The notes under the pieces: model-generated
Seen by the model: only the letters and a program-made list of their open reading frames with translations
What the model was told of the DNA's origin: nothing
Databases searched by the model: none
Translations under genes and position numbers: made by a program
Source: Hymenobacter convexus
GTDB lineage: Bacteria; Bacteroidota; Bacteroidia; Cytophagales; Hymenobacteraceae
NCBI RefSeq assembly: GCF_030580955.1
Contig: NZ_JAUQON010000005.1
Coordinates: forward strand, 124,001-188,000
Direction of reading: 5' to 3'
DNA: 64,000 nucleotides
In this document: positions 23,816-32,494 of the stretch, one piece after another
How the letters are laid out: each line of letters opens with the position of its first letter
How positions within the stretch are numbered: position 1 is the first letter of the stretch

Positions 23816-23861
23816 CGCATTTCGGGGCTGGTTGCCAGAACCCAGTGCCGATGGCCCTCCC

Positions 23862-23890
23862 GCTGGCGCGCGTCTCCAACGCGCGCCAGC
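23862..23890 (-). terminator. Strong GC hairpin downstream of cinA
   Basis: A perfect 12-base stem GCTGGCGCGCGT / ACGCGCGCCAGC with a 5-base loop lies 17 bases beyond the cinA stop. It lacks a clear T tract, so its role as a terminator is only likely. Confidence 0.5.
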
Positions 23891-23906
23891 TTATTGCCTA
23901 GCCCGG

Positions 23907-25211
23907 CTACCCCAGCGCCGCCAGCTGCTGCCGCAGCAGCGTGAGCAGCGACTGCGCGGCGTATTCCACGTTCAGCGCCCGGCCGCGGTCCAACACGTAT
24001 TCGCGGCTGATAGTCTGGTGCGCGTCGGCGTAGGCCAGGCACACAGTGCCTACTTTCTTGGTTTCGGTGGCGCCGCCGGGACCGGCGATGCCGCTGGTGG
24101 CCACGGCCACATCCACGCCCAGGCGGCGGCGGGCACCCTCGGCCATCTCGCGCACGGTGGCCTCGCTCACGGCGCCGTATTGGGCCAGCGTTTCGGATTT
24201 CACGCCCAATTCCTCCCGCTTGATGTCGTTGTGGTAGGCCACAATGGCGCCCCGGAAGTAGCCCGAGCTGCCCGGCACGCTGGTGAGGCGCTGGGCCACC
24301 AGGCCGCCGGTGCAGCTTTCGGCCGTGCCCACGGTGAGGCCTTTGGCGAGTAGTAGCTGGCCGATGGCGGCTTCAATAGTCGTCTCTTCCTCGGCAAAAA
24401 TGAACTCGCCGATGCGCTCGCGCAGGGCGGGCAGCAGCGCCAGCATGCGGCCGCGCAGGTCGGGCTGGCCGTCGTCGGTGCCCGTCAGGCGCAGGCGCAC
24501 GGCCCCGAAGCTGGGCAGGTAGGCCAGCTTTATGTTGGCGGGCAGGGCGTCCTCCCAATCTTCGATTTTCTGCGCCAGAAACGACTCGCCCAGGCCAGCC
24601 GTCATGATGACAACATGTTCGATGGGCGCGATGTGAAACTGGCTTTGCAGGCGCGGCAGCACGTGGTCGGTCATCAGGCGCTTCATCTCGAACGGCACGC
24701 CGGGCATGCTCACAAACACGGTGCCCTGGTCTTCGAACCACATGCCGGGCGCGGTGCCCACGGCGTTGTGCAGCACCTCGCAGTTGGCGGGCACCAGGGC
24801 TTGCTGGCGGTTCACGTCGAGCATGGGCCGCTGGAAGCGCTTGAAAATTTCCTCTACGTGGCGCAGCGTGGGCTCGTGCATCACCAACTCGGTGCCGAAA
24901 TAGCGGGCCAGCACGTGCTTGGTGAGGTCGTCTTTGGTGGGGCCCAGGCCGCCGGTGATGAGCACGACCTGCGCCCGCTGCCGGGCCTGGTCGAGCGCCG
25001 CCACAATCTCATCGGCCCGGTCCGATACCGAGGAAATCTGGCGCACGCGCAGGCCAATTTTGCCCAGCTCCTGGCCCATAAAGGCCGAATTGGTATCCAC
25101 CACCTGCCCGTACAGCAGCTCATCGCCGATGGTCATGATTTCGACGGCGGGCGGCGCGGCGGGCGTGGCAGGGGCAGCCGAAGCAGCGGAAAGCGGGGTG
25201 GAGGCAGGCAT
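23907..25211 (-). CDS. cinA: CinA family protein (molybdopterin-binding plus nicotinamide-nucleotide amidase domains)
   Basis: Two-domain CinA. The N-terminal MoCF/COG1058 domain has EIMTIGDELLYGQVVDTNSA, ITGGLGPTKDDLTKHVLARY and AVGTAPGMWFEDQG (pyrophosphatase-type activity). The C-terminal amidase domain has GTAESCTGGLVAQRLTSVPG, GSSGYFRGAIVAYHNDIKRE and ATSGIAGPGGATETKKVGTV, typical of NMN deamidases in NAD salvage. Before EIMTIGDE there is a roughly 23-residue Ala/Pro/Ser tail not usual for the family; the true start could be closer to it, but the ATG at 25211 is the only ATG before that point. Transcribed alone, divergent from the DUF4197 gene. Confidence 0.93.
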   Translation of the reverse strand: MPASTPLSAASAAPATPAAPPAVEIMTIGDELLYGQVVDTNSAFMGQELGKIGLRVRQISSVSDRADEIVAALDQARQRAQVVLITGGLGPTKDDLTKHVLARYFGTELVMHEPTLRHVEEIFKRFQRPMLDVNRQQALVPANCEVLHNAVGTAPGMWFEDQGTVFVSMPGVPFEMKRLMTDHVLPRLQSQFHIAPIEHVVIMTAGLGESFLAQKIEDWEDALPANIKLAYLPSFGAVRLRLTGTDDGQPDLRGRMLALLPALRERIGEFIFAEEETTIEAAIGQLLLAKGLTVGTAESCTGGLVAQRLTSVPGSSGYFRGAIVAYHNDIKREELGVKSETLAQYGAVSEATVREMAEGARRRLGVDVAVATSGIAGPGGATETKKVGTVCLAYADAHQTISREYVLDRGRALNVEYAAQSLLTLLRQQLAALG

Positions 25212-25323
25212 GGGTTTGACGAAAAAATAGGTTTGGCCGCAAAATTGTCTTCAATTTGCGCAAGCGACGGTCCAAGGACAGCCATAGGGGCCTTCCGGTT
25301 TTCCCGCCGCGTCAGTTTATTCC

Positions 25324-26181
25324 ATGTTTACGCGCATCGCCGGTTCTTTGCTGGTAGCTGGCCTGTTGGCCGCGGCTCCCGCCGCCCAGGCCCAAACCAA
25401 AACCACTACCAAGAAAACGACCACCACCAAAACCACCACGCAAACCGCCGCCCAGAAAGCCGCTGCCGCCAAAACGGCCGCTGCGAAGGCTGCCGCCGCC
25501 AAAGCTGCGGCGGCAAAAGCAGCCACTACCAAAGCCGCCACGCCCGCCGTGGTCACGCCCGCCCCGGCGCCGCTCACCGAGGCCCAAGCCAGCGCTGGCA
25601 TCAAAGACGCCCTCAACAAAGGCATCACCAAAGCCGTTCAGTTTGCCTCGGAGCCCGACGGCTTCAACCTCAACGACGACATTCACATCCCCACGCCGCC
25701 CGATTTGGACATCGTGAAAAGCACTGTGGGACGCCTGCCGGGCATGACCACCGTCTTTACCCAGTTCGAAACCCAGCTCAACCGCGCCGCCGAAGCCGCC
25801 GCGCCCAAAGCCAAGGATATTTTCCTCAACGCGCTGGCCAATATCAGCATCACCGACGCGCTGTCGCTGGTAACGAGTGGCTCGACCGACGCGGCCACGC
25901 AGTTCCTGCGCAAATCGACCCAGGCCCAGCTGATTTCGGCCTTCCACCCCGACATTGAGGCCGCCATCGACCAGGTAGGCGCCGGCCGGGCCTACGCCAC
26001 CATCACCGACAAATACAACAAGATTCCGCTGATGACCCCGGTCAACCTCAGCCTCGCCGACTACACCACCCAAAAAGCCGTCGATGGCCTGTTCATCCTG
26101 CTGGCGCAAGAAGAAGCCAAGATTCGCAAGAACCCGGCCGCCCGCACCACCGATATTCTCAAGCAGGTTTTCGGCCGCTAA
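25324..26181 (+). CDS. Secreted DUF4197 family protein, 285 aa
   Basis: Signal peptide (AGSLLVAGLLAAAPAAQA then Q) followed by a low-complexity Thr/Lys/Ala linker at about 25-80 (repeats of KTTT and AKAAAAK). The DUF4197 domain covers the rest: EAQASAGIKDALNKGITKAV, IPTPPDLDIVKSTVGRLPG, FLNALANISITDALSLVTSG, TQFLRKSTQAQL and YTTQKAVDGLFILLAQEEAK. Function of the family is unknown; it is periplasmic or lipoprotein-like in other bacteria. The Lys-rich linker is an unusual addition and could contact nucleic acid or cell wall polymers, which is only a guess. Followed by a strong terminator. Confidence 0.88.
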   Translation: MFTRIAGSLLVAGLLAAAPAAQAQTKTTTKKTTTTKTTTQTAAQKAAAAKTAAAKAAAAKAAAAKAATTKAATPAVVTPAPAPLTEAQASAGIKDALNKGITKAVQFASEPDGFNLNDDIHIPTPPDLDIVKSTVGRLPGMTTVFTQFETQLNRAAEAAAPKAKDIFLNALANISITDALSLVTSGSTDAATQFLRKSTQAQLISAFHPDIEAAIDQVGAGRAYATITDKYNKIPLMTPVNLSLADYTTQKAVDGLFILLAQEEAKIRKNPAARTTDILKQVFGR

Positions 26182-26204
26182 GCGTAACCATTAGGCCATT
26201 ATTG

Positions 26205-26240
26205 AAAAGGGCCCAACCGGATTTCCGGTTGGGCCCTTTT
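26205..26240. terminator. Bidirectional intrinsic terminator after the DUF4197 gene
   Basis: A perfect 16-base stem AAAAGGGCCCAACCGG / CCGGTTGGGCCCTTTT with a 4-base loop sits between convergent genes. Confidence 0.9.
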
Positions 26241-26272
26241 CGTGGCTGGTTAGCCATTAACGCCTTGTTTGC

Positions 26273-26638
26273 CTAGTAATCGTCGCTGTCGAAGCTGCTG
26301 CCGCGGCGGCTGCCACGGCCAGCCGAATAGCCTTCGTCTTCGTCGTCATCGTCGTCGGCGAAATCATCGTCATCGTCGTCATCGAGGCTGGTGAAGCCGC
26401 CGCGGTCGGAATTTTCGGCCCGTTCGGCTTCCACAAATTCCTCCTCCGTCATGTTAGCCAAATCCAGGGCTTCGTCGTGCGACGAGCCGGTGTCGGTCCA
26501 CATCAGGTAGTCGGCGTATTTGGCCGAAAGCCGGTCTTCCGAATTGCCAAGGGCGGCAGCGCCGCCTTTCTTGGCGTAAGTGTCCAGGGAATCGTCGTCG
26601 TCGAGCAAGTCGTCGTCCAGGTCGTCGTCATCTATCAT
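26273..26638 (-). CDS. Asp-rich hypothetical protein, 121 aa
   Basis: Very acidic protein with aspartate runs at both ends (MIDDDDLDDDLLDDDDSLD near the start and a longer Asp/Glu tract around 85-105) and a central, more normal helix-like part (DRLSAKYADYLMWTDTGSSH, LANMTEEEFVEAERAE). The tail is Gly/Arg/Ser-rich (GRGSRRGSSF). No signal peptide. Codon use and the upstream TATCTTCG promoter support it being real. Not recognised; metal or basic-protein binding is conceivable but unproven. Confidence 0.7.
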   Translation of the reverse strand: MIDDDDLDDDLLDDDDSLDTYAKKGGAAALGNSEDRLSAKYADYLMWTDTGSSHDEALDLANMTEEEFVEAERAENSDRGGFTSLDDDDDDDFADDDDDEDEGYSAGRGSRRGSSFDSDDY

Positions 26639-26688
26639 GGCCGGGGCGGGGGTGGTTGAGGTGAGAAATAGTGCCGAAATAGTAGCGG

Positions 26689-26696
26689 CGAAGATA
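26689..26696 (-). promoter_or_regulatory. Putative -7 promoter element for the Asp-rich protein gene
   Basis: TATCTTCG on the minus strand, one mismatch to TAnnTTTG, 50 bases upstream of the ATG. Confidence 0.45.
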
Positions 26697-26817
26697 CGTC
26701 ACGCACCCTTTTTCGGTTGACCCTGAGCCGAAATTTTGCTACAAAAATGTAACCTGAAGCGTATTCAGAGCCCTTTTTTACTGTTTCTGCTTCCGCTGCC
26801 CGGGCCAATTGCCTTGC

Positions 26818-28026
26818 TCAGGTGCCGCAATTAAAATACTTGTCGTAAGCCGATTCCGGAATCAGATTGAGCCGGCTCATCAGCTTGATGGGCAAGCGCA
26901 ACAGGCGCAACAAGGCGTAGCTGTTGGGATAGTCGCGAAACGTTTTGGGCGGGTCCACCACCATCTGTTCAAATTCGGCCCGCGTGAGTCCCAAGCGCTT
27001 GATGCACAAGGCAATAACGGTTTCGTCTTCAATGGAATTGATGTGCGAAATGCGTTCCATGGCCACTTCCCGGCTCATTTGCCCCGAGCGCACCAGGGCG
27101 GAGTAGTTGAACAGCCGCCGGTCAATGTTGAATTTGACGCGGTTGAGGTAGTAAATCAGGCTTTGGTACAGGTCGTCGGCGTAATGAGCGCCGGGGCTTT
27201 TCCAGCCCAGCTCGCGCACCAGCAGCTCGTCCACGTCCGTGCGCACGTAGTCGAGGTGGTAAAGCAGCGTCACGGTTTTGATGCGGCGCAGGAAAGCGTA
27301 GTAAAACATTTCCTTGATGCCTAGATTGAAGCCCGGGTCGGCGGGCTTCCAAGGGCGTAGTGGCACGGTGCCAAACTGCTTGTGCACGGCCCGCAGGTAC
27401 TTGCCATCCAGGAAGTTCCAGCTCAGCGGCGCAATGCCTTCGGTGCGAAACGACTGGCCGATGACCAAGTGCTGCAGGCCTTCCTTGGCCGCCACGCCAT
27501 ACAGCGCCGTGGCAATGCCCAGGTCGGTGCCTTCCTCCATATCGGGCACGGAGGCTTTGAGAAACGCAATTTTCAGGTCCTTCGACTCGCGCCAGTCCGA
27601 GGTAATGGTGCGCAGCTCCACGCCCAGGCGCTGGCAGGCACGCACCATGTTTTCGCCGGCCACGGGGTTGCCGAAGCCGTCGTTGAAATGCACCGCCAGC
27701 GGGCGCAGCTTGAGCTGCGTGACGCAGTACCACAACGTATAAGAGCTGTCGCGGCCGCCGCTCACGCCCAGTACGCAGTCGTAGCGCAGGCCCCGGCCGG
27801 CGCGCCGCATCTCGTCGGCCAGCCGGTTCACGGTTTTCAGTCCGGCCTCGCCCACGGGAAAGGCCTGCTCCATGCGGTCGTGCACTTCGCAAAAAGAGCA
27901 GGTGCCCGCGTCGTTGAAGGCAATGCCAGGCACGGTGGTGTCCATCACGCACCGCGTACACCGCTGGTGGTCAGGCGGACGCGATGTCGAAACAGAATCT
28001 TCGGCGGGGTGTACTTGTGTAAGCAA
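26818..28026 (-). CDS. N-acetyl sugar amidotransferase (PP-loop, WbpG/TIGR03573-like)
   Basis: PP-loop ATPase of the family that converts an acetamido group on a UDP-sugar to an amidine in surface polysaccharide synthesis. It has a zinc-ribbon (CTRCVMDTTVPG, CSFC), the pyrophosphatase loop GVSGGRDSSYTLWY, AVHFNDGFGNPVAGENM and GQSFRTEGIAPLSWNFLDGK. No in-frame ATG precedes the zinc-ribbon without running into the upstream gene; the start given is a TTG at 28026 and is uncertain. Known relatives take ammonia from a HisH-type glutaminase and a HisF-type subunit; neither is adjacent. Instead a nitrilase-family hydrolase is encoded directly upstream. Confidence 0.85.
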   Translation of the reverse strand: MLTQVHPAEDSVSTSRPPDHQRCTRCVMDTTVPGIAFNDAGTCSFCEVHDRMEQAFPVGEAGLKTVNRLADEMRRAGRGLRYDCVLGVSGGRDSSYTLWYCVTQLKLRPLAVHFNDGFGNPVAGENMVRACQRLGVELRTITSDWRESKDLKIAFLKASVPDMEEGTDLGIATALYGVAAKEGLQHLVIGQSFRTEGIAPLSWNFLDGKYLRAVHKQFGTVPLRPWKPADPGFNLGIKEMFYYAFLRRIKTVTLLYHLDYVRTDVDELLVRELGWKSPGAHYADDLYQSLIYYLNRVKFNIDRRLFNYSALVRSGQMSREVAMERISHINSIEDETVIALCIKRLGLTRAEFEQMVVDPPKTFRDYPNSYALLRLLRLPIKLMSRLNLIPESAYDKYFNCGT

Positions 28027-28162
28027 TGGAAGGAAACTGAAGGTGGAGGCTACGAAAGAGGGGGGTGGTAGCAGCCGCTGGAAGAGCAAAAGGGAAGGGC
28101 GAGAAAGGCGATAGACGGTGGTTTGGGAGGACGTGTAGGATGCGGGTGGCAATACGTAAAGA

Positions 28163-29077
28163 CTAGGGCAACTGGTCGAACTTATAGCCTTTACGCTGGA
28201 GCATGAGGCCGATGTCGGTGCCGCGCTCGGGGCGGTGGGGGCGGGCCAGGTCGGCCACCACCAACTCGCCGGCAAACTCATTGAAGGCGCCCTGGGCCTG
28301 CACCCCGTGGGCATCCACGGCCAGCGAGCAGCCCACGCTTTTCTTGCCCTCATAAGGCCCGCCCACGATATAGCCCACCGACGTGGTGCTGATAACCACT
28401 ACGTTGTAGAGCTTGGCAAGGATTGAAAAGGGCTTCACCCATTTCTCCTGGTAAGGGTCGTTTTCCTCCGTGATGGAGTAGTCCACCGTCCAGGAAGCGG
28501 GGGCAATGATGAACTCGGCGCCCATGCGGGCCAGGGTGTGGCCAATGGGCAGGCCGTCGAGGTAGTTATCGGCACACACGTTTACCCCAATTTTGCCGAG
28601 CGGCGTGTCCACCACGTTCAGCGTCTGACCCACGGCATAAAACGGCTGCTCAACGGCCAGTAGGTTGATTTTGTGGTATTTGACGATGATTTCGCCCTGG
28701 GGGTTGATGAGGATGGCGGCGTTGTAGTTGCGGCCATCGGCGGCGCGCTCCGTGAGGCCGGCGCACACGTAGAGGCCGTGCTCGGCCGCGGCCCGGCACA
28801 GCACGTCGCTGAATGGCCCCGGAATGGGCTGGGCTTCGTAGAGGGCGCTGGGGTGCGTCCAGGCAAAATCGAGGGTTTCAGGCAGCAGCAGCAGGTCGCA
28901 CTTTTGAGCGGCGGCTTGGGCTATCTGTTCCACGGCGCGGGCCAGGTTGCGGGCGGGCTCGCCGCCTTCCACCAAAAGCTGGCCCATGCCCATGCGCAGG
29001 GTACCCACCGGGGCCGGCACCGCAGGCGGCGCGGCGGCGGGGGGAATCGGTTTGCGGAAGGAGAAAAGCGCGGCCAT
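28163..29077 (-). CDS. Carbon-nitrogen hydrolase (nitrilase superfamily), 304 aa
   Basis: Cytoplasmic nitrilase-fold hydrolase with the full Glu-Lys-Cys triad: E in LLLPETLDFAW, K in IVKYHKINLLAVEQ, C in GVNVCADNYLDG. Residues 1-25 are a Pro/Ala-rich tail before the domain (LRMGMGQLLVEGGEPARNL). The ATG at 29077 is preferred over a TTG two codons upstream. Family members hydrolyse amides, nitriles or carbamoyl groups, or act as the glutaminase half of NAD synthetase. It sits 136 bases upstream of the PP-loop amidotransferase on the same strand, so an ammonia-supplying role is plausible but inferred. Confidence 0.87.
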   Translation of the reverse strand: MAALFSFRKPIPPAAAPPAVPAPVGTLRMGMGQLLVEGGEPARNLARAVEQIAQAAAQKCDLLLLPETLDFAWTHPSALYEAQPIPGPFSDVLCRAAAEHGLYVCAGLTERAADGRNYNAAILINPQGEIIVKYHKINLLAVEQPFYAVGQTLNVVDTPLGKIGVNVCADNYLDGLPIGHTLARMGAEFIIAPASWTVDYSITEENDPYQEKWVKPFSILAKLYNVVVISTTSVGYIVGGPYEGKKSVGCSLAVDAHGVQAQGAFNEFAGELVVADLARPHRPERGTDIGLMLQRKGYKFDQLP

Positions 29078-29163
29078 TGGCAAAAAACAAGTAAAAAGGG
29101 GCGAAATATTTAGTAAGGTACAACGCCGGGATTAAACTCGGAAGCCTTTTTATGGTCGCCAAC

Positions 29164-29171
29164 CAAAGGTA
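29164..29171 (-). promoter_or_regulatory. -7 promoter element for the nitrilase/amidotransferase genes
   Basis: TACCTTTG on the minus strand, exact TAnnTTTG match, 86 bases upstream of the nitrilase ATG. Confidence 0.6.
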
Positions 29172-29409
29172 AGCAGCCCAAACAGGCCCTAGATTAAATA
29201 GTTATTAAAAGCAATAATAACCCGTTTATATAATAAGCACAAGGCCCAGATTGACCCCAAATAGCCGGTTAGTGAGCCGTGAAACAGGCCATTGCCCTGA
29301 CGCAGAGGAAGGCATAGTGAATTTTATATGAAGTTTAAAAAAGACGGATTTAAATCGGATTTGAAACCGGGGAGCGCCGGCCCTTGCTTTACCCCGCCTT
29401 TCTAATGCC

Positions 29410-29417
29410 TATTTTTG
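29410..29417 (+). promoter_or_regulatory. Putative -7 promoter element for valS
   Basis: TATTTTTG, exact TAnnTTTG match, 25 bases upstream of the valS ATG. Confidence 0.55.
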
Positions 29418-29442
29418 TCCTTTCTGCTTCTCTTAATTTCAT

Positions 29443-32073
29443 ATGTCCCTCGCCACCACCTACTCGCCCACCGACGTTGAAGCCAAATGGTACCAGCGTT
29501 GGCAGGAGCAGGGCTTTTTCAAAGCCAAACCCAACCCCAAGAAGAAGCCTTACACCGTTGTCATTCCGCCGCCGAACGTGACGGGCGTGCTCCACATGGG
29601 GCACATGCTCAACAACACCATTCAGGATGTGCTGGTGCGCCGCGCCCGCATGCAGGGCAAGGAAGCCTGCTGGGTGCCCGGCACCGACCACGCCAGCATC
29701 GCCACCGAGGCCAAAGTAGTGGCCTTGCTCAAGGAACAGGGCATCAGCAAAACCGACCTCACCCGCGAGCAATTCCTGGCCCACGCCTTCGAGTGGAAGG
29801 ACAAGTACGGCGGCATCATCCTAGAGCAACTCAAGCAGCTCGGTGCCTCGTGCGACTGGGACCGCACGCGCTTCACTATGGAGCCGGATTTGACCGATGC
29901 TGTATTGCGCGTGTTCGTGGACCTTTATAATAAGGGCCTGATTTACCGCGGCGTACGCATGGTGAACTGGGACCCCGAAGGCCGCACCGCCATCTCCGAC
30001 GAGGAGGTGATTGCCAAGGACGTGCAGGCTAAGATGTACTACCTGAAGTACGCCGTGGTAGGGCAGGAGGGCCAGTTCCTGACCGTGGCCACCTCGCGCC
30101 CCGAAACCATCATGGCCGACGTGGCCGTGGCCGTGAACCCCAATGACCCGCGCTACGCTCACCTGGCCGGCCAGAAAGTGCGCATTCCGCTGTTGGGCCG
30201 CGAAATCCCGGTGATTTTTGACGAGTACGTATCGATGGATTTCGGCACGGGCGCGCTGAAGGTGACGCCCGCCCACGACCTGAACGACTACGAGCTGGGC
30301 GTGAAGCACAACCTGCCCGTTATCGACATTCTAGCCGATAACGGCACGCTGAACGAGAAGGCCGTGCTCTACGTGGGGCAGGACCGTTTCGCGGTGCGCA
30401 AGCAGATTGCCAAGGACTTGCAGGAAGCCGGGCTGCTCGAAAAAATCGAGGAGTATGCCAGCATCGTGCAAACTTCGGAGCGCACTAAGGCCGTGATTGA
30501 GCCCAAGCTCTCGTTGCAGTGGTTCATGAAGATGGAGCAGATGGCCAAGCCCGCGCTCGACGTGGTGGAGAACGATACCGTGAAGCTGCACCCGCCCAAA
30601 TTCAAAAACATGTACCGGGCCTGGATGGAGAACGTGCGCGACTGGTGCATCTCGCGCCAGCTCTGGTGGGGCCAGCAGATTCCGGCCTACTACCTGCCCG
30701 ATGGCACCTTCGTAGTCGCCCTCACCGCCGAGGATGCCCTGCAACAAGCTATTGCCCAAACCGGCAAAGCGGACCTGCAGCTGAGCGACCTGCGTCAGGA
30801 CGAGGATGTACTCGATACCTGGTTTTCATCGTGGCTGTGGCCGATTTCGGTGTTCGATGGCTTCAAAGACCCCGACAACGCCGATATCAACTATTTCTAC
30901 CCCACCAACGACTTGGTGACGGGGCCGGACATCCTGTTCTTCTGGGTGGCCCGCATGATTATGGCCGGCCTGGAATACCGCCAGGAAGTGCCGTTCAAGA
31001 ACGTGTACCTCACCGGCATCGTACGCGACGCGCAGGGCCGCAAAATGAGCAAGCAGCTCGGCAACTCGCCTGACCCGCTCGACCTCATTGCCCAGTACGG
31101 CGCCGACGGCGTGCGCACCGGCATGTTGTTCTCGGCTCCCGCTGGCAACGACCTGCTCTACGATGTGAAGCTGGTGGAGCAGGGCCGCAACTTCAGCAAC
31201 AAGCTCTGGAATGCCTTCCGCCTCGTGAAAGGCTGGGAAGCCGACGCCTCATTGCCCTTCGTGAATGCCAAGCCCGTGGAGTGGTTCAACGCCAAGCTGC
31301 AGGCGGCCATTGTGGAGATGGACGACCATTTCGAAAAGTTCCGCATGTCGGATGCGCTGATGACCATCTACAAGCTGACTTGGGACGACTTCTGCGCCCA
31401 GTACCTAGAGATGGTGAAGCCCGCCTACCAGCATCCCATCGACGCCGAAACGCTACGCCACACCACGGCCTACCTCGAAACGCTGCTCAAGCTGCTGCAC
31501 CCATTCATGCCTTTTATCACCGAAGAGCTGTGGCACGAGCTGGCTGAGCGCGGCCCCCGCGACTACGTGACCGTGGCCCCCTGGCCCCGCGCCACCGCGC
31601 CCGCCAACAGCGCCGAAACCCTGGCCAACATGGATAAGGCGCTGGCCATCGTGGCCGGCATCCGCACCGTGCGCAACCAGAAAAACCTCGGCCCCAACAA
31701 GCCGCTCACGCTGGTAGCCAAAACCGACGAGCCGCAACTGGTGACCGACTACGAAGGCATTATCCGCAAGCTGGGCAGCATTTTGGAGGTGAGCTTTGCC
31801 GATGCCGGCCCCGCCGCCTCGGTGAGCTTCGTGCTGGGCGGCAGCGAGTTTTTCATCCCGCTCGAGGGCCACATCGACCTGGCCGCCGAGCGTGCCCGCC
31901 TCGAAAAGGAGCTGGAATATGCCCAGGGCTTCCGCGACTCGGTGCAGAAGAAACTTGGCAACGAGAAATTCGCCCAGAACGCCAAGCCCGAAGTGCTGGA
32001 AAAGGAACGTCAGAAGCTGGCCGATGCCGAAGCCAAAATCGCCGCGTTGGAGCAGGCGCTGAAAGGACTGTAA
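29443..32073 (+). CDS. valS: Valyl-tRNA synthetase
   Basis: Class I synthetase for tRNA-Val. HIGH appears as PPPNVTGVLHMGHMLNN near residue 47, the editing domain follows (VATSRPETIMADVAVAVNP, GTGALKVTPAHDLNDYELG), KMSKS appears as QGRKMSKQLGNSPDPLDL (variant KMSKQ) near residue 530, and the anticodon domain ends with the ValRS-specific C-terminal coiled coil (DLAAERARLEKELEYAQGF). 876 residues is the normal length. A terminator follows at 32095. Nothing unusual. Confidence 0.97.
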   Translation: MSLATTYSPTDVEAKWYQRWQEQGFFKAKPNPKKKPYTVVIPPPNVTGVLHMGHMLNNTIQDVLVRRARMQGKEACWVPGTDHASIATEAKVVALLKEQGISKTDLTREQFLAHAFEWKDKYGGIILEQLKQLGASCDWDRTRFTMEPDLTDAVLRVFVDLYNKGLIYRGVRMVNWDPEGRTAISDEEVIAKDVQAKMYYLKYAVVGQEGQFLTVATSRPETIMADVAVAVNPNDPRYAHLAGQKVRIPLLGREIPVIFDEYVSMDFGTGALKVTPAHDLNDYELGVKHNLPVIDILADNGTLNEKAVLYVGQDRFAVRKQIAKDLQEAGLLEKIEEYASIVQTSERTKAVIEPKLSLQWFMKMEQMAKPALDVVENDTVKLHPPKFKNMYRAWMENVRDWCISRQLWWGQQIPAYYLPDGTFVVALTAEDALQQAIAQTGKADLQLSDLRQDEDVLDTWFSSWLWPISVFDGFKDPDNADINYFYPTNDLVTGPDILFFWVARMIMAGLEYRQEVPFKNVYLTGIVRDAQGRKMSKQLGNSPDPLDLIAQYGADGVRTGMLFSAPAGNDLLYDVKLVEQGRNFSNKLWNAFRLVKGWEADASLPFVNAKPVEWFNAKLQAAIVEMDDHFEKFRMSDALMTIYKLTWDDFCAQYLEMVKPAYQHPIDAETLRHTTAYLETLLKLLHPFMPFITEELWHELAERGPRDYVTVAPWPRATAPANSAETLANMDKALAIVAGIRTVRNQKNLGPNKPLTLVAKTDEPQLVTDYEGIIRKLGSILEVSFADAGPAASVSFVLGGSEFFIPLEGHIDLAAERARLEKELEYAQGFRDSVQKKLGNEKFAQNAKPEVLEKERQKLADAEAKIAALEQALKGL

Positions 32074-32094
32074 ACGCCATCCGTTTTAACGCGG

Positions 32095-32129
32095 AAAAGG
32101 GCGCTTCCTGATTCAGGAAGCGCCCTTTT
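32095..32129. terminator. Intrinsic terminator after valS
   Basis: AAAAGGGCGCTTCCTGA pairs with TCAGGAAGCGCCCTTTT across a tiny loop; both flanks suit bidirectional use between convergent genes. Confidence 0.88.
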
Positions 32130-32156
32130 CTATTTCCGGTGCAGCAGTCACATAGG

Positions 32157-32354
32157 TTACTGAGGGATGCCGCCCGGCTGCTTTTTCTGCAGTGGAGCCA
32201 ATTGGTTTTGCAGCTGGAAGGTGACTTTCTGGCAATCGGCGAAGCGCTGTTCCGATGCTTTCAGGGCCTTTTCAGTGGCATTGAGCTGCTGGTAGAGGTA
32301 GCCGATAAGGCCCAGCGCCAGTACCAATGCCCCGAGGTAAATAATATTTCTCAT
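32157..32354 (-). CDS. Small membrane-anchored coiled-coil protein, 65 aa
   Basis: One N-terminal membrane helix (MRNIIYLGALVLALGLIGYL) followed by a short heptad-like helix (LNATEKALKASEQRFADCQK) and a Gln/Pro tail. It resembles small division- or envelope-type anchored coiled coils but has no recognised family. The ATG at 32354 was chosen over an upstream in-frame start that would extend into a second hydrophobic stretch. Hypothetical. Confidence 0.6.
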   Translation of the reverse strand: MRNIIYLGALVLALGLIGYLYQQLNATEKALKASEQRFADCQKVTFQLQNQLAPLQKKQPGGIPQ

Positions 32355-32377
32355 AAGTAAGAAAAAGGAAAACAAGA

Positions 32378-32469
32378 ACGTCATGCTGAGCGAAGTCGAA
32401 GCATCTCTACCGCGAGAGTAATCATTTACTACTGCGGTAGAGATGCTTCGACTTCGCTCAGCACGACGT
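32378..32469. repeat. Long inverted repeat, family B, copy 1
   Basis: Arms of about 36 bases (32378-32414 and 32434-32469) share ACGTCATGCTGAGCGAAG then TCGAAGCATCTCTACC and its complement, with one or two mismatches. It lies in the gap between two minus-strand genes. Confidence 0.88.
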
Positions 32470-32494
32470 GCTGTTATCGTTCAAATAATTGACT

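Larger units (their letters stand above)
29078..29442. other. 365-base A/T-rich divergent intergenic region
   Basis: No gene or RNA gene is recognisable. Promoters for both directions lie near its ends (29164-29171 minus, 29410-29417 plus). The middle, about 29190-29350, is markedly A/T-rich. Confidence 0.55.

Noticed and set aside
29078..29442. tRNA or small RNA gene in the A/T-rich gap before valS
   Set aside because: No cloverleaf, no T-loop GGTTCGA-type sequence and no T-box features were visible.
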